Source: Kwoniella bestiolae CBS 10118
Taxonomy: Eukaryota; Basidiomycota; Tremellomycetes; Tremellales; Cryptococcaceae
Direction of reading: 5' to 3'
Assembly (NCBI RefSeq): GCF_000512585.2
Contig: NC_089241.1
Coordinates: 2,976,001-3,040,000, forward strand
Length of the DNA stretch: 64,000 nucleotides
The first letter of the stretch is position 1; each line of letters begins with the position of its first letter. The notes below the pieces were generated by a model. That model worked only from the letters and a program-made list of their open reading frames with translations. It had not been told where the DNA came from and ran no database searches. A program made the translations under genes and the position numbers. Positions 33,418 through 45,342 of this stretch are shown piece by piece.

Positions 33418-36254
33418 ATGTCAGCAAGCACAAACGAAATAACACCCTTCGGACCTGCACGATCCACCGTGCAAGGTAAACCTCTCTCAGCAGAGGAGCT
33501 CAGGAAGACGGATGCTTTCATGAGAGCGTCCCTCTACCTGTGTCTCGGTATGCTGTACCTCAAGCAGAACCCTCTGTTGAAGGAACCGCTTAAAAAAGAA
33601 GACCTCAAGACTAGGTTGTTGGGTCACTGGGGGTCTGATTCAGGTCAGATCTTTACCTATATCCACTTTAATAGGTTGATCAAGAAGTACGGGTTGGATG
33701 GGCTGTTCATCTCTGGTCCTGGTGAGTGTGGTTCCTCCTTTGAACATGCCCTTCTTGCGTCCGCGCTGCTAGGGCATGATAAGTTGTCGTGGTGAACACT
33801 CTCTTTCTTCGTCAACCCTCAACCACCACTTCGCTACCACCTATCACACTTTCCGTCTTACCTCATGCTAATCCCCTATACCAGGTCACGGTGCCCCCGC
33901 CGTCCTCTCCCAGTCCTACCTCGAGGGAGTCTACTCCGAGGTCTACCCAAACATCACCGAAGATGAGGAGGGTTTGCGATTATTCTTCAAGCAGTTCTCT
34001 TTCCCCGGTGGAATCGGTTCCCACGCTACCCCTGAAACTCCAGGTTCATTGCACGAAGGTGGTGAATTGGGTTACTCCATCTCTCACGCCTTTGGTACCG
34101 TGTTCGACAACCCAGACCTCATCGCTGTCACCATGGTTGGTGATGGTGAGAGTGAGACGGGTCCATTGGCCACCTCTTGGCACTCTACCAAGTTCTTGAA
34201 CCCTATTACCGATGGTGCGGTCTTGCCTATTTTACATCTCAACGGGTGAGTCACGTCATGAACCTTGTTTTCCCCGTCCAGCTTCGTACTAGGTCGGTCA
34301 AGATCGATACATACTACACCATTCCCTAAGCACATCTCGATCCCTCACTTTGCTCTTCAAATGTTACCTTTGCACCGAGCTAATCCTGCCCCCCCGACAT
34401 CCCCTTAGATACAAAATCAATAACCCCACCGTCCTCTCCCGTATCTCCCACGAAGAACTCGAAGCCCTGTTCATCGGTTACGGATGGAAACCCTACTTTG
34501 TCGAAGGTTCCGACCTCGAATCCATGCACCAAGCCATGGCGGCTACTCTGGAGCAAGCCGTTCTCGAGATCAAACAATACCAAAAGCAAGCCAGAGACAG
34601 CGGCAAGGCCTTCCGACCCAGATGGCCCATGGTCGTCCTCCGATCTCCTAAAGGTTGGACTGCTCCTCGAGATGTCAGTGGTCACCACTTGGAAGGTTAC
34701 TGGCGAGCTCATCAAGTCCCTCTTCCCGATGTCGCTACCAGCGCTGAACACTTGGCATTGCTCGAATCATGGATGAGGTCATACAAGCCTGAGGAGCTCT
34801 TCCCTAATGGTAAAATCATCCCCGAACTTAAAGAACTCGTCCCAGAGGGTAACAAACGAATGTCCGCCAACCCTGTCGCCAACGGTGGTCACTTGAGAAA
34901 AGCGCTTCGACTCCCAGACTTTAGAAAGTATGCCTTGGACGTGGTGCCGGGAGTCACCAACGGTCCCAGTATGAGCAACATGGCTAAATGGTTGAGAGAT
35001 GTCGTCGCTGCGAATATGACCAACTTCAGATTGTTCGGTCCCGATGAAACCGAATCCAACAAGCTCGGTGCGGTCTACGAAGCGGGTAAGAAGGTATGGA
35101 TGGCCGATTACCTGCCCGAAGACGAAGATGCTGGTAACTTGGCCAACGCCGGTCGAGTCATGGAGATCCTCTCCGAACACACCGTCGAAGGATGGCTTGA
35201 AGGTTATGTCTTATCTGGTCGACACGGTCTTCTCAACTCTTACGAACCATTCATCCACATCATCGATTCCATGGTCAACCAACACTGCAAATGGATCGAG
35301 AAGTGCTTGGAGGTAGAATGGAGAGCTCAAATATCCTCCCTCAATATCCTGCTCACTGCTACGGTCTGGAGACAAGACCACAATGGTTTCACCCATCAAG
35401 ACCCTGGTTTCTTGGACGTCGTTGCGAATAAATCACCTGAGGTAGTCCGAATTTACCTCCCACCTGACGGAAACACCCTTCTTTCGGTCATGGACCACTG
35501 TCTCGAGAGCAAGAACTATGTCAATGTTATCGTCGCGGATAAACAAGACCACCTGCAATACCTCAACATGGAAGAAGCTGTCACTCACTGTACCAAAGGT
35601 TTAGGTATCTGGGAATGGGCCTCTACCTTCCCTGATGAAGAGCCCGACTTGGTCATGGCTTCGTGTGGTGATGTCCCCACCATGGAGTCCCTCGCCGCTG
35701 TCGCTCTCCTCCGAACATACCTGCCCGAGCTCAAAATTCGATTCGTTAACGTCGTCGACCTGTTCAAGCTCATCTCTCACTTGGACCACCCTCACGGATT
35801 GACCGATCGAGAGTTCACTTCCATCTTCACCGACGACAAGCCTATTATCTTCAACTTCCACTCCTACCCATGGCTGGTTCACCGACTCACCTACAAGAGA
35901 CCTGGTCACAACAACATCCACGTGAGAGGGTACAAGGAGAAGGGTAACATCAACACCCCCTTGGAATTGGCCATCCGAAACGAGACTGATCGATTCTCAC
36001 TTGCCATGGATGCGATCGATAGACTCCCTGTATTGAAGGGTAAGGGAGCCAATACTAGGGAGAAGTTGCTCAACGAGCAGATTGTTGCTAGGAACAAGGC
36101 ATTTGAGAATGGTATCGACGCTGATAAGTACCGAAACTGGAGATGGGAATTTGGAGAGAAGAAGGAGGGTGTTTTGGACCAAGTCTCCAAGGGATTGGGT
36201 ATCGGTGCGGGTTCTGATGCTCCCCCTGCTGCGGTGGTTGGTACCAGCGAGTAG
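33418..36254 (+). CDS. XFP: Phosphoketolase (xylulose-5-phosphate/fructose-6-phosphate)
   Basis: Thiamine-diphosphate enzyme splitting xylulose-5-P or fructose-6-P with phosphate to acetyl-P and an aldose phosphate; in fungi it feeds acetate kinase. About 835 residues in three exons with two introns of about 163 nt, longer than usual here. Exon 1 shows LGHWGSDSGQIFTYIHFNRL and FISGPGHGAP (split by intron 1). Exon 2 holds GGIGSHATPETPGSLHEGGE, LGYSISHAFGTVFDNP and VGDGESETGPLATSWHSTK, including the GDG...ES ThDP-binding stretch. Exon 3 carries YKINNPT, SPKGWTAP, WRQDHNGFTHQDPG, LPPDGNTLLSV and FNFHSYPWLVHRL with RGYKEKGNINTP, all hallmark XFP blocks. Codon use is biased to C-ending codons, fitting strong expression. 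Whether it matches Cryptococcus Xfp1 or Xfp2 cannot be told. Confidence 0.96.
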
Positions 36255-36492
36255 ATAGTGCGGTATGGACATTGATAAGGAATCAAAGTAATTAGTATAT
36301 ATGAAATGAATGCAATTAGTTATATGACATGAGCTGTTATCGGCCAGCATGTCCGATGGAACGGTAGAACACCGATGACTCGGGCAACTAAGCGGTAACC
36401 ATGACAGTTCACATCTCACAACTCATATACAACCTTGTTTCTTTATACCTCTTTGTGATCTTACTTGACATATTGCCTGGTAGATACCCACA

Positions 36493-37504
36493 ATGAAACC
36501 CACATCTCAGATATACAAACAAGCAGCAGCGTCAGTGAAACTATCGCCAGCGTTGAAAACATTGGTCAACCTACCCAGCGCATCACCCTCGCCCATCCCC
36601 GCACCATCTCAACAAGCGACCACCAAACTGTTCGATACCATACGCTCCAATGCACCTTCAGACCTATCTAAACATGCCTGGCTCACCCTAGGGACCGCTG
36701 CGCTGCTTACAGTCAACTCGCCCGAGGCGATATGTCAGCTGTGGGACTACGCCGGGAGGAGTACAGACGATGCGGGTGTGATGAGGGAGGTGGGACTGAA
36801 ATGTATCTCTTTTAATGGGGTGGGTCGATGCTTTGGCATGATTGGAGTTATAGCTGATGAAAAAGAAGATACCACGTACGATCAATGGGCTGGGAGCGCT
36901 GAGAGCTCATTTGCCGGAGGATGTGAAGCTGGCTTTGGGGACAAAGGCTTATCGGTGGGTACTCTCGTTCACTCGGCAGATCTTTCCCCAGGGCAGTAGC
37001 TCCACAATGGTCATGGGGAGCATGTAATCCCAGAGAATCACTGTTGACTCTCTTTCACTACCCAGTCAACCCGACGAATCCAACGTCTCTCGCATAACCA
37101 AACAAAGCCGCGAGCTATGGGACGCAATCTACGCTCCATTCCATGAAAAACTCCTCGATAAACTCGCAGCGTCTCATCCTGATCTACCCGTCCACATCCT
37201 CAACTCACACTATGGAGCTTTGCTGTCTGACCCGCCCAACCTCCCTTCCCCCAGAATAGGCAGAGTCCTAACCTCTGTCATCGCCATAACATGTCTTCGA
37301 GCTCAGAGGGGTGTGGGTCCTCAGCTGACCTCGCACGTGTTTGGGCTGAAGAAAGCGGGGCTGGAAGAGGACGCACCGAGGGAGATAGCAGGTGGAGAGT
37401 GGCTTTGTAGCGACGAAGGTGCGACGTGGGTTATAGAGAGTGCAGATAGGGTTAGCGAGGCTGTGACTGGGGGCAGAGTAACCTTTACTGGGCCAAGTGA
37501 GTAG
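36493..37504 (+). CDS. AhpD-like (carboxymuconolactone decarboxylase-like) protein
   Basis: About 270 residues in three exons. Exon 1 (to about 36821) has a basic/Ser-Pro-rich start and the helical block AWLTLGTAALLTVNSPEAICQLWDYAG. Splicing gives VGLKCISFNG joined to IPRTINGLGALRAHLPEDVK, then QPDESNVSRITKQSRELWDAIY and FHEKLLDKLAASHPDLPVHI. The last part has HYGALLSDPP, GRVLTSVIAITCLRAQRGVG and QLTSHVFGLKKAG. The helical pattern and the NG...L / LTSHVFG region match the AhpD-like fold, which includes fungal mitochondrial or peroxisomal proteins. The typical CxxC-x-H redox motif of active AhpD is not apparent, so peroxidase activity is doubtful. Precise function unknown. Confidence 0.7.
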
Positions 37505-37560
37505 AAGACTAATAGATTAAATGCATATATAACTATAATGGGTATACTAAACATCTACTC

Positions 37561-40079
37561 CTACTCCTGCTCCGGTCTGACCACATCTGCTCGCTCGTTG
37601 CGTAAGATACGGCCGAATATCACTCTCAGCTCTTTCCACGATTCGATGATGGGCCACTGCGTTGGAGATCAGCACTGACAAAGCTGTATTTACTCGTGAC
37701 CACTCACAAAGATAATCGCGACCGTGCTGAAGAAGACAAACGCAGCAGCTGCGACACACTGCAGCGTCAAGAGACTTTTAGAATACACCACTCCAGTCCC
37801 AGCGAGAGGAGCGGGTATCAAGACGACTGCGGCGATGTATCAGCTTGATACTGACTCATCGAACAGAGCTGACTCACGGATAACCAATAAGAAGCCCGCA
37901 GTGATCAGCCTGAACCTGGTCTGCGACTTCTCTAGCTTGACCACACCCTCAGCATACTCTGCGTCTGCTGCGGCGCTTCTCCCTGATCCCTCCACTTTGG
38001 CCAAGGCAGGTTCGTAGTCTACCGAGGGAGGGGTGTCTGTGACGCCATTCTTCTCTTGTGAGATGACCTGAGGAGTAGTTTGCCGAGGGATATTACCCGA
38101 TCCGATAGCTCGAGTAAGTTCGAAATCAAACGAAGCGGGTTTGAGCAATGATATGCCGAATGAGAAGATTGCACCGGCGCCTAGAGCAGATAATGAACCG
38201 GATAGAATGACTTTGCTCGCTGTCAACGTCGTGGTGTTGATTGATCCTTCTAGCTTCACTGCAGAGACCAACCATCCAATAAACCCCACGATCAGTCCAC
38301 CGAGTACACCAGTGATAGCACCCAGCTTGTTCAGCTTTTTCCAGCACATCAACAGACCAATCGGGAAGACGCTCCCCGAGGTGCAAACGGCCATAAAGTA
38401 GAAGAGGAAGTTGAGGTCTAAGCCGATATGAGCAAAGGCAGTGTTGATACCAGCTAGGAAGATTGCCCAGGCGACGACGACAGCGTGGTTGACAGTCATC
38501 ATTTGAGAGTTGGTAGCTGATTTGTTGAAATATTCCCTGTAGACATCGTAAGAGGCGATCGTGGATACCGCGACGTATTGAGCGGAGAGAGCAGAGGTGG
38601 TAGCCATGAAGGCGATGATGGTGTACATCGCTGGACCTGCTTCACCCAGTATAGCGATGGAGGCGTACGGTCCTGCTAGACCCGCGCCGATCTCGGTCAG
38701 ACTCAGAGGATTCGGATATGTAGGGAAAGCAGGGTTGGATTCGAGTGCTCGAGCTGCGAGTCCCATGGAGGAGCCGATACCGAATGCGACGGAGAAGAAG
38801 AAGCAGCCCGCGAAGATGAATGCTTTGGAGGTGCCTGCGGGCTTCGACGCGATGCTTCGTTGCCAGTAGGATCTGCAGGGGGGTTAGCACAAGGGGGAGG
38901 CGGAAGAGAAGGTAACACTTACTGGTCGCAGAAGGACAAGCCGAAGAAAGAGGTCGCAGCGGTAACGGCGTAGTCTGGGGAAGGGTTAGTTAGACTCAGT
39001 GGGATTCGAAATCACTCACACATCCCGCCATCACTTCGGAAGGAGAGGTACGATTGATGGGCGTTTCCAACAGCAGGTGTGGTCTGGAAACCATGTCAGC
39101 GGGGGGATCCCTATGTAACCAGTTGGCCTACCTTCGACGCAGCAAGCAGTAGCTCGTACAATCTGCCGGGGGAGCCGATCAGATCGCCTCGGGTGTAGGT
39201 AGCCAGTACAAGGACCAGCAGACAGGTGAACAAGATGCAGCAGTGTAAGTAGTCCGCTACGAAAGTCGCTCGAAGGCCTCCGGTGAGGACTGGCAACGGT
39301 ATGTGAGTTTCAGATCATCCCAGGTGATAGAGACAACCCACCATACGCCACAATCACCGTTGGGAGGAGCCAGATACCTGCATACTGGCTGATACCGGTC
39401 ATACCAGAGATCACACCGGCACCACCGATCAGAATTTCACTGCCTACGACGAAATTGGCTACGATTGCAGCGAACATGTACGCGAGATGGCCCAGTACAC
39501 CGAATCGGACCTTGGCGACTTGGAGGAAGCTACGAGTGGGCATATCAGTACAAGCTGGTTCTACTCGATGGCAAGGGAACCCACGTTGAAGCACCACCAG
39601 CGTTGACCTTGACTTTGGACGAGATGAAAGCGAAGGCAGCGATTTCTAAAATAAAGGGTTAGGCAATCAAATTTCTGGTAGAATACACGCCACTGACCGA
39701 CGAAGCCACCCATACCGAACCACCAGGGTATGGACACACCATAGAGGTAGGTCAAAGTACCCGTTTGCAGGAATACCGCTGCCCAGACCCACGCAGAGGT
39801 GATCCCGACGGACATCCTGGTGACAAGTTAGCATGTGGCTTGATGAATAGTAGTGATACTTACATTCCCGTCTTGACAGATCGTGAAGCGGAAGAAAACT
39901 CCTCGATTCGAGATGGATCGTATTGGGTGTATCGTCGTTGAACCCAGGTGAGGCCGTTCATCAGTATGGCGAAGAAAGCGCCACCCGCGAGGACTAGGGA
40001 GTGGTCAGTGAAAGTTCTGATGACAAGTATGTATCCACTCACTGGTCGCATAGCCTGCACTTTGAGGTAGGAGGGACAT
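37561..40079 (-). CDS. DUR3: Urea-proton symporter of the SSS family (DUR3-like)
   Basis: High-affinity urea (and possibly polyamine) uptake at the plasma membrane. Start at 40079 (MSLLPQSAGYAT, then an intron). Landmarks: FFAILMNGLTWVQRRYT, WVWAAVFLQTGTLTYLYGVSIPWWF (region 39700-39810), FGVLGHLAYMFAAIVANFVVGSEILIGGAGVIS, GGLRATFVADYLHCCILF, SYWQRSIASKPAGTSKAFIFAG, FMATTSALSAQYVAVSTIASYDVYREYF and CTSGSVFPIGLLMCWKKLNKLGAI. The SSS core of about 14 hydrophobic segments is complete. The C-terminus, pieced from two short exons (LVLIPAPLAGTGVVYSKSL... and WPIIESWKELRVIFGRIL), ends at 37561. About twelve introns and 680 residues. It is divergent from a Zn2Cys6 regulator at 40587, and one GATAAG-type site lies between them. 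Confidence 0.92.
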
Positions 40080-40586
40080 GGCGGTTGGTTAATGCAGATC
40101 AGGTCCCAAAGATGTGGGACTGGTCAACTATTATATACATCGCTCGACTCGTAGGCTTGTTTAGCCAAGGACAATTGCCATACCTCGGAAAGCCGAACCA
40201 CTCTGTTATGCATCTTGTTTGGTTCTACGGTAATCCGACATAACCTCATTTGTGCTACAGGAGATACCCGTCTAGGCCACACGACTGATTGCGTTTTTCC
40301 GTTGAGAAATAACGTGATAGCTGCATTTGATTTCAAGTAAAGCAATCGCGTCATCGAACATCTTCAACGGAAATTTGAATTTTTCAACCTCAATCCTCGT
40401 CCATCCGACATTGACATCCTTTGTATACACACGACCATGCTTTGCTCTTATCACGCAATAATGGGTTACGAACTTGTGGATGCATGGAGTATGGCGACGA
40501 TTCCACGTGCAACGGCTCTAGCCTGGTCACTTAAGCTTGAACAGTAGAGTTATCCGATGTTGTAACCACCAAACCAAGCAAGCATA
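40080..40586. promoter_or_regulatory. Divergent promoter between DUR3 and a Zn2Cys6 regulator
   Basis: 507 bp shared by two divergent genes. It contains a GATAAG on the reverse strand (CTTATC at 40447-40452), another GATAA in reverse near 40549-40554, and a CACGTG E-box at 40504-40509. GATAAG is the site of fungal nitrogen-regulatory GATA factors, which normally control urea transport. Confidence 0.5.
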
Positions 40587-43282
40587 ATGGGCGATACCAC
40601 GAAGGAGCACTCTGTGGACCCGGTGGACATCAGGTGGAAGATGGCTGTGGCCTGTGATGTGTGCAGGAGGCGTAAGGTGGGTTAGTAGGGAGGAATTCTC
40701 CGCTGATACGTTGCTAGGTACGGTGTGACGGCGAGAGACCATGTTCAAGGTGTAAGAAGGGGAATAGGGAGTGTACGTTTTCTCTACCGTGAGTGGTTGG
40801 GTCTATGAGGTTTGGTAGCGAGCTGACACCGTCACAGCCGTCATGTAGCTCGTAAAACGCAGGATCCTGGGTGAGTGAAGCTATAGCTTAGCCGGACTAA
40901 CCTCGGGTAGCCCGTCAAAACGAAGCAGGTCAACTCCATCGCCAACTGAGGATGGTCCCCCAACTAAAAGACCCCCTCTTCATCAAGTATCTTCATCCCG
41001 AAGGGAGTCTCAAAGCTCACAGGTGGGTGACTTAAGCTATAGACAAAAGCTGACCCCGCGTAGACCTCCGCGCATCCCACCAAAGACCACCTACTCCTTA
41101 TCGACCCGGATGATCAGATCGTCTACTCCGGTCCCTCCTCTGGTATGCCATTATTCGCTCGTCTGGGTCTTCTGCGTACTGTCGAAGTGTCAGAGAGCGA
41201 GCAAGATGGGAACCAGTTCAGCTCTCACTCGTCTTCGGCGATTGGGATCACCAGTGCGGTGTCAGCGAGTAGAGACTACTTTGATATGTGTTTGCAGAGG
41301 TGTCCGCAGGAGTTGATGAATAGTTTGATCGGGCATCATCTGAGTACTCGTGGGTTGGATCATTATTGTAGAATGGCTGATGCTGACACGATGTATAGCT
41401 GTATTCTTCCCATTGCTTCACGCTCCGTCGTTCTTATCTGTGAGTGTTGTCTTCAAGAGAGGCTATCTTTGCTGACCATTTTACACAGGAATTCATCGCT
41501 GTCACCGAACGCCGCCTGAAATGCACCCCTCAATACGGAGCGATGCTGATGAGCATCCTCGCTGTCACTGCGAGGCTGATGGAAGGAGGAAGGGGCTTGG
41601 TGCCCGCAGCAGATAGAGCTGGAGAAGCGTACTACGAGTTTGCGCAGGATCTTCTCAGGGTTAGCAAGAACAAACTGGACATACGGCATATCTTGGCTTT
41701 GTATCGTGAGTCAGTGTTACGATTAAGCAAAGCTGACCCTTGTGCAGACCTAGCACTGTTTGCCGAAGGCAGAAATGCTTCAGCGGGTGAGTGCTGCTGC
41801 TCTGTCACTGAAAGCCACCGCTGATATATCCCCAAGGCATCGCATCGAGCTTTGTTGCCGAAGCGATAGGGTTAGCCTTTGCTACTGGGTTACACCGAAG
41901 CACTGATGACTTTAGAATGGATCCGGTCACGCTGCAGATACGAACGAGACTGTTCTGGGCGTTGTACTCGTTAGATGTCGCTCTGGCATACTCGCAAGGC
42001 AGACCAGCGTTGATCAGATTATCTGAATGTGAGTGTGTTGCACTGCAACTGCCGCTGATGACTCCTTAGGCAGTATAGAGCTTCCCGTGGTGGTGGACAA
42101 CGGAATGATCACGAAGACGGAGATACTGCCCCAGCCAGAGGACAATCCGCCCGTGATCATGGCTGGAGCAGTCAAGATGATTGAGATATATATCGTGTTG
42201 GAGCAGGTGAGTGTGTGGTAGATTGAGCATGGGCTGACCCGTTCGCAGGTGCTGTCTGCGATTAACGCCCCATTCCTCACTATATCCCAGCGGTTCAACT
42301 TGGGAGATCCCCCACGTAGAAGAAGCGAAAAGCTAGCTAGGGCACAGATATGTCTTGACGAGGTGGGTACTGTACTCTAAGAAAGGGGCACCTGCTAACC
42401 CACATACAGATTGAGCAGAGCCTCCCCCCATACCTCGTCCGCTCGTCTCTCCCATCCGACTCATCTCTCAACCTGATCTTCCTCCAATCGTCTCGACTGA
42501 GGTCTACGCTACTGTTCGTACGAACCCTGATCGCTCGACAAGCCCTCATCGACGAATTCGAAGGTAGTCCTGGACCCTCAGCCGAGCCAAGTGAAAGCAC
42601 GCTTGTCGCTTGTCACCTGTCCATCGACATTGTCAAGACGTACTCTCGTTTACGACACTTTGGCTTTTTGCAATACTGCAGCTTCAATGCGGTCTCTCAC
42701 CTCACAGCTGCGAGTCATACCTTGATCGCTTGTATGCTTAGGAGCCCCAACTTGGCATTCGAAAACCGACCAGACTTGCTATCAGCCATCGACATGCTCA
42801 TCCTCTTCTCCGCGAGGTTCCCATGTGCGAAACCAGTGGCTCAGCTCTTGGTCCAACTCTCCCGAACCTTGGATTTCAGTTCAGGCGACACCAGTAGTGG
42901 CACATCGAACGAGGCTTTGGCTATTAGAGTGTTGGCTCGGAAAATGGCAGTGTCTCCTGGTGAAGTTCAAGCGATGAGCAAGGATCGAGAACTACCGCCA
43001 TCGCCTCTACGCATCCAGTCCACTCCGGAGCATTTTGACTACGATTGGTTAGTCAGAGCGGCGACTGGAGGAACCCCTTCGACATCTTTCAACAACGATA
43101 GATCTCTTCCGCCTCTATCAGAAGCCGTAGGAGATGTCAATGGCATGTTCAAGCAGGGCACACCGAGGGGATTACCGAACGTAGAGCTGCCACCTTGGGA
43201 CGGGCAGATGTCGGAGGAGCTGCCTCCCGATTGGGGAGACAACTTTTCGTTTCTGAATGATGGGTTGTTTGGATCTTTATGA
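40587..43282 (+). CDS. Zn2Cys6 transcription factor with fungal-specific middle homology domain
   Basis: Nuclear DNA-binding regulator. Start at 40587 (MGDTTKEHSVDPVDIRWKM). The binuclear zinc cluster spans two short exons: ACDVCRRRK joined to VRCDGERPCSRCKKGNREC, spacing C-2-C-6-C-5-C-2-C-6-C. The fungal_trans domain begins near 41500 with TPQYGAMLMSILAVTARL, then SFVAEAIGLAFATGLHRSTDDF, TRLFWALYSLDVALAYSQGRP and IRLSECSIELP. The long final exon is polar and Pro/Ser-rich with acidic and aromatic residues (LPPDWGDNFSFLNDGLFGSL), which could be an activation domain. About ten introns. Being divergent from DUR3 suggests, but does not prove, a role in nitrogen use. It ends only 18 bp from the stop of the opposing monooxygenase gene. 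Confidence 0.88.
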
Positions 43283-43300
43283 GTTGTATGCATGTACCTA

Positions 43301-45053
43301 TCAATCTATAAGAGCACGGATGTGCTTTTTCCACTCTGGCCAGGCACCCCATCTCCCCTCCGAGTCGACCTCCTCGCTTCCACCTTCTCCGATGAGCTTG
43401 AGCAGGCCCTCGGCATATTCGAATCTGGTTGAAATGGTCAGCAGAATGCCTTTGTATCGAGAGGTCACCACTTACTCTCCCGGATGGCCAAGCACGAGCA
43501 CTGAATGAGAATCGTTGTCTTCGTCGGAATGCGGGATCAATTCCAGAGGTGTCCCAATCCAGTACGATGCGACTACCCTCGCTTGCATCTCTGAGAATGG
43601 CCATGGGATAGCCTCGGCATGGAGAAGCAGGAAAGCGAGTGTTGGGTCGGGGAGGTAGAACAGCTGATGCGAGTCGAGGTTATGCACACCTGGCTGATCA
43701 GCAATGGTCTGTCTGGAGTTGACTCACGGTGGCCTCCTTCGAGGGTCGCCTCTCCTACGAGATTTTCTGATGGCTTTGCTGCGTTCTCGGGGACTTGGGG
43801 GTACCTCACGAGAGGTGCTTTGTTGAAAGGCGCATCTGTTTCTCTGAAGAACTCGAAGCGTGCGACGAAACCGGTGGCGAAGATTATCACCTGTAGAATT
43901 AGCCTTGGCGTCATCGGATGGCTCACTCACATCAACGTCATCGATCACTTGATCTAGAACGGTGACTATTCGACCTGTGTTGGAGTGCTCCGATGGCCCC
44001 TGGACAATTTTCATCGGAGAAACATTGTTGATATGCTTTGGCCATCCGGTTTCGAGTTCTGTGTCGTATCTAAGCTTGCTCCGGAAAGAACGATAGATCT
44101 TCTTGGGTTGATTTGGTGAATTGTTGACCTTGAGCATGCCAATCTCTCGAACCAGATCGGCACCTGCAGAAGCGTTAGCTCGAATCATAATGGGCACACC
44201 TACTTGATGGACCACCTCCGACGATCATAACAGTCTACTGAAATAGTCAGCCAATGCGCCAATAGTTCTAACGCCTACCCACCTTGCCCACAAATGCCTC
44301 TGGTTTCCTGTACCACCTGGAATGTAGTATTTCCCCCTTCCAATTCCACAAGCCATCAATGTGAGGAATGAACGGTCTCGAGTCGGTGCCATTGGCCACT
44401 ACCACGTGATCGAACTGTTCCTCGAATGTCTTTCCGATCTCGGGAGAATTGCTTGTGTACGAAGGGGTCCATTCGACTAGCCACCGCTTGACAGCTGGGT
44501 GATCTTGCGGCGCATGCCTTACTCGAGTCACCACTCGGTTCAACCGGATATAATCGGTGTACTTTTCTGCGAACCGTTGCTGATACTGGAAGATAGTCTT
44601 GTACGTGGGATACTCGACGGTGCCGTCCGGGTAAGGGTGCGATCGATACGGCATGATATCCTACATATCAGCGAGGAACTTTCCACCTTGACTCACCCTT
44701 GGTGTGTTCGCAGTGACACCCGCGTACATGGGTGTAGGCGATGGTACTGGTTTGCCTTGACGTTCGAGTTCGGTGAGAGCTACAGCGTGGCCCTGCTTGT
44801 CGAAGGAGATTGTGCACGGTGGGGGATTCGGGTCAAAGTTCCTGCCAATTAGCACAGCCTAAGAAGTAAATTGACTTACCACAAACCACCTATCGAATCT
44901 CTCGCTTCGTAGGCTACCACTTCGAATTCTTTCCTGAGGAATTGCTCGATCGCGCCGAGGCCGCTACGCATGTCAGCGGGGTTCAGTAACGATCTGCACT
45001 TACGCTGGGCCACAGCCGATAATCAGGACAGTCGGTTTTATAGCGATGGTCAT
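43301..45053 (-). CDS. Flavin-containing monooxygenase (FMO-like)
   Basis: FAD/NADPH enzyme that oxygenates a soft nitrogen or sulfur atom or a carbonyl. Start at 45053 gives MTIAIKPTVLIIGCGPA joined to GLGAIEQF, the FAD GxGxxG. Next: VVAYEARDSIGGLW, then GVTANTPR, YPTYKTIFQYQQRFAEKY, FDHVVVANGTDSRPFIPHIDG and KGEILHSRWYRKPEAFVGK, matching the FMO identifying stretch ending in HSxxYR. The NADPH GxGxxG follows an intron (TVVIVGGGPS), then IIFATGF, the ATG-containing motif near 43890. The last exon ends FEYAEGLLKLIGEG... with the stop at 43301-43303. About eight introns and 500 residues. The substrate is unknown; a sulfur link to the rhodanese next door is a guess. Confidence 0.88.
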
Positions 45054-45342
45054 TGTGTTTGCTTCTAGATCCCGGTTCGTATAATCTGTTGCAAAAGATC
45101 GCACAAACACATACTTATACAGCAACATCGTTTCGACCTCGCTCAAACGGCCTGCCGCATCTCGGCATTCCGAGCTGCTGTCGACGCCACATTGACACCA
45201 TTTTTCGCCATGATGAGCTGCTATTGCATACTGATGGTGTGCTTCGGCCATCCGAGGGAGACTCTGAACAGAGGTATTCATAAGTAAATCGCATCAGCAC
45301 GTACACAGCCGCACGAAGTCCCTCACACCAATCATCCGCGCC

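Noticed and set aside
34779..35180. Several long frames opposite the phosphoketolase gene
   Set aside because: Created by strong third-position codon bias of the sense gene.
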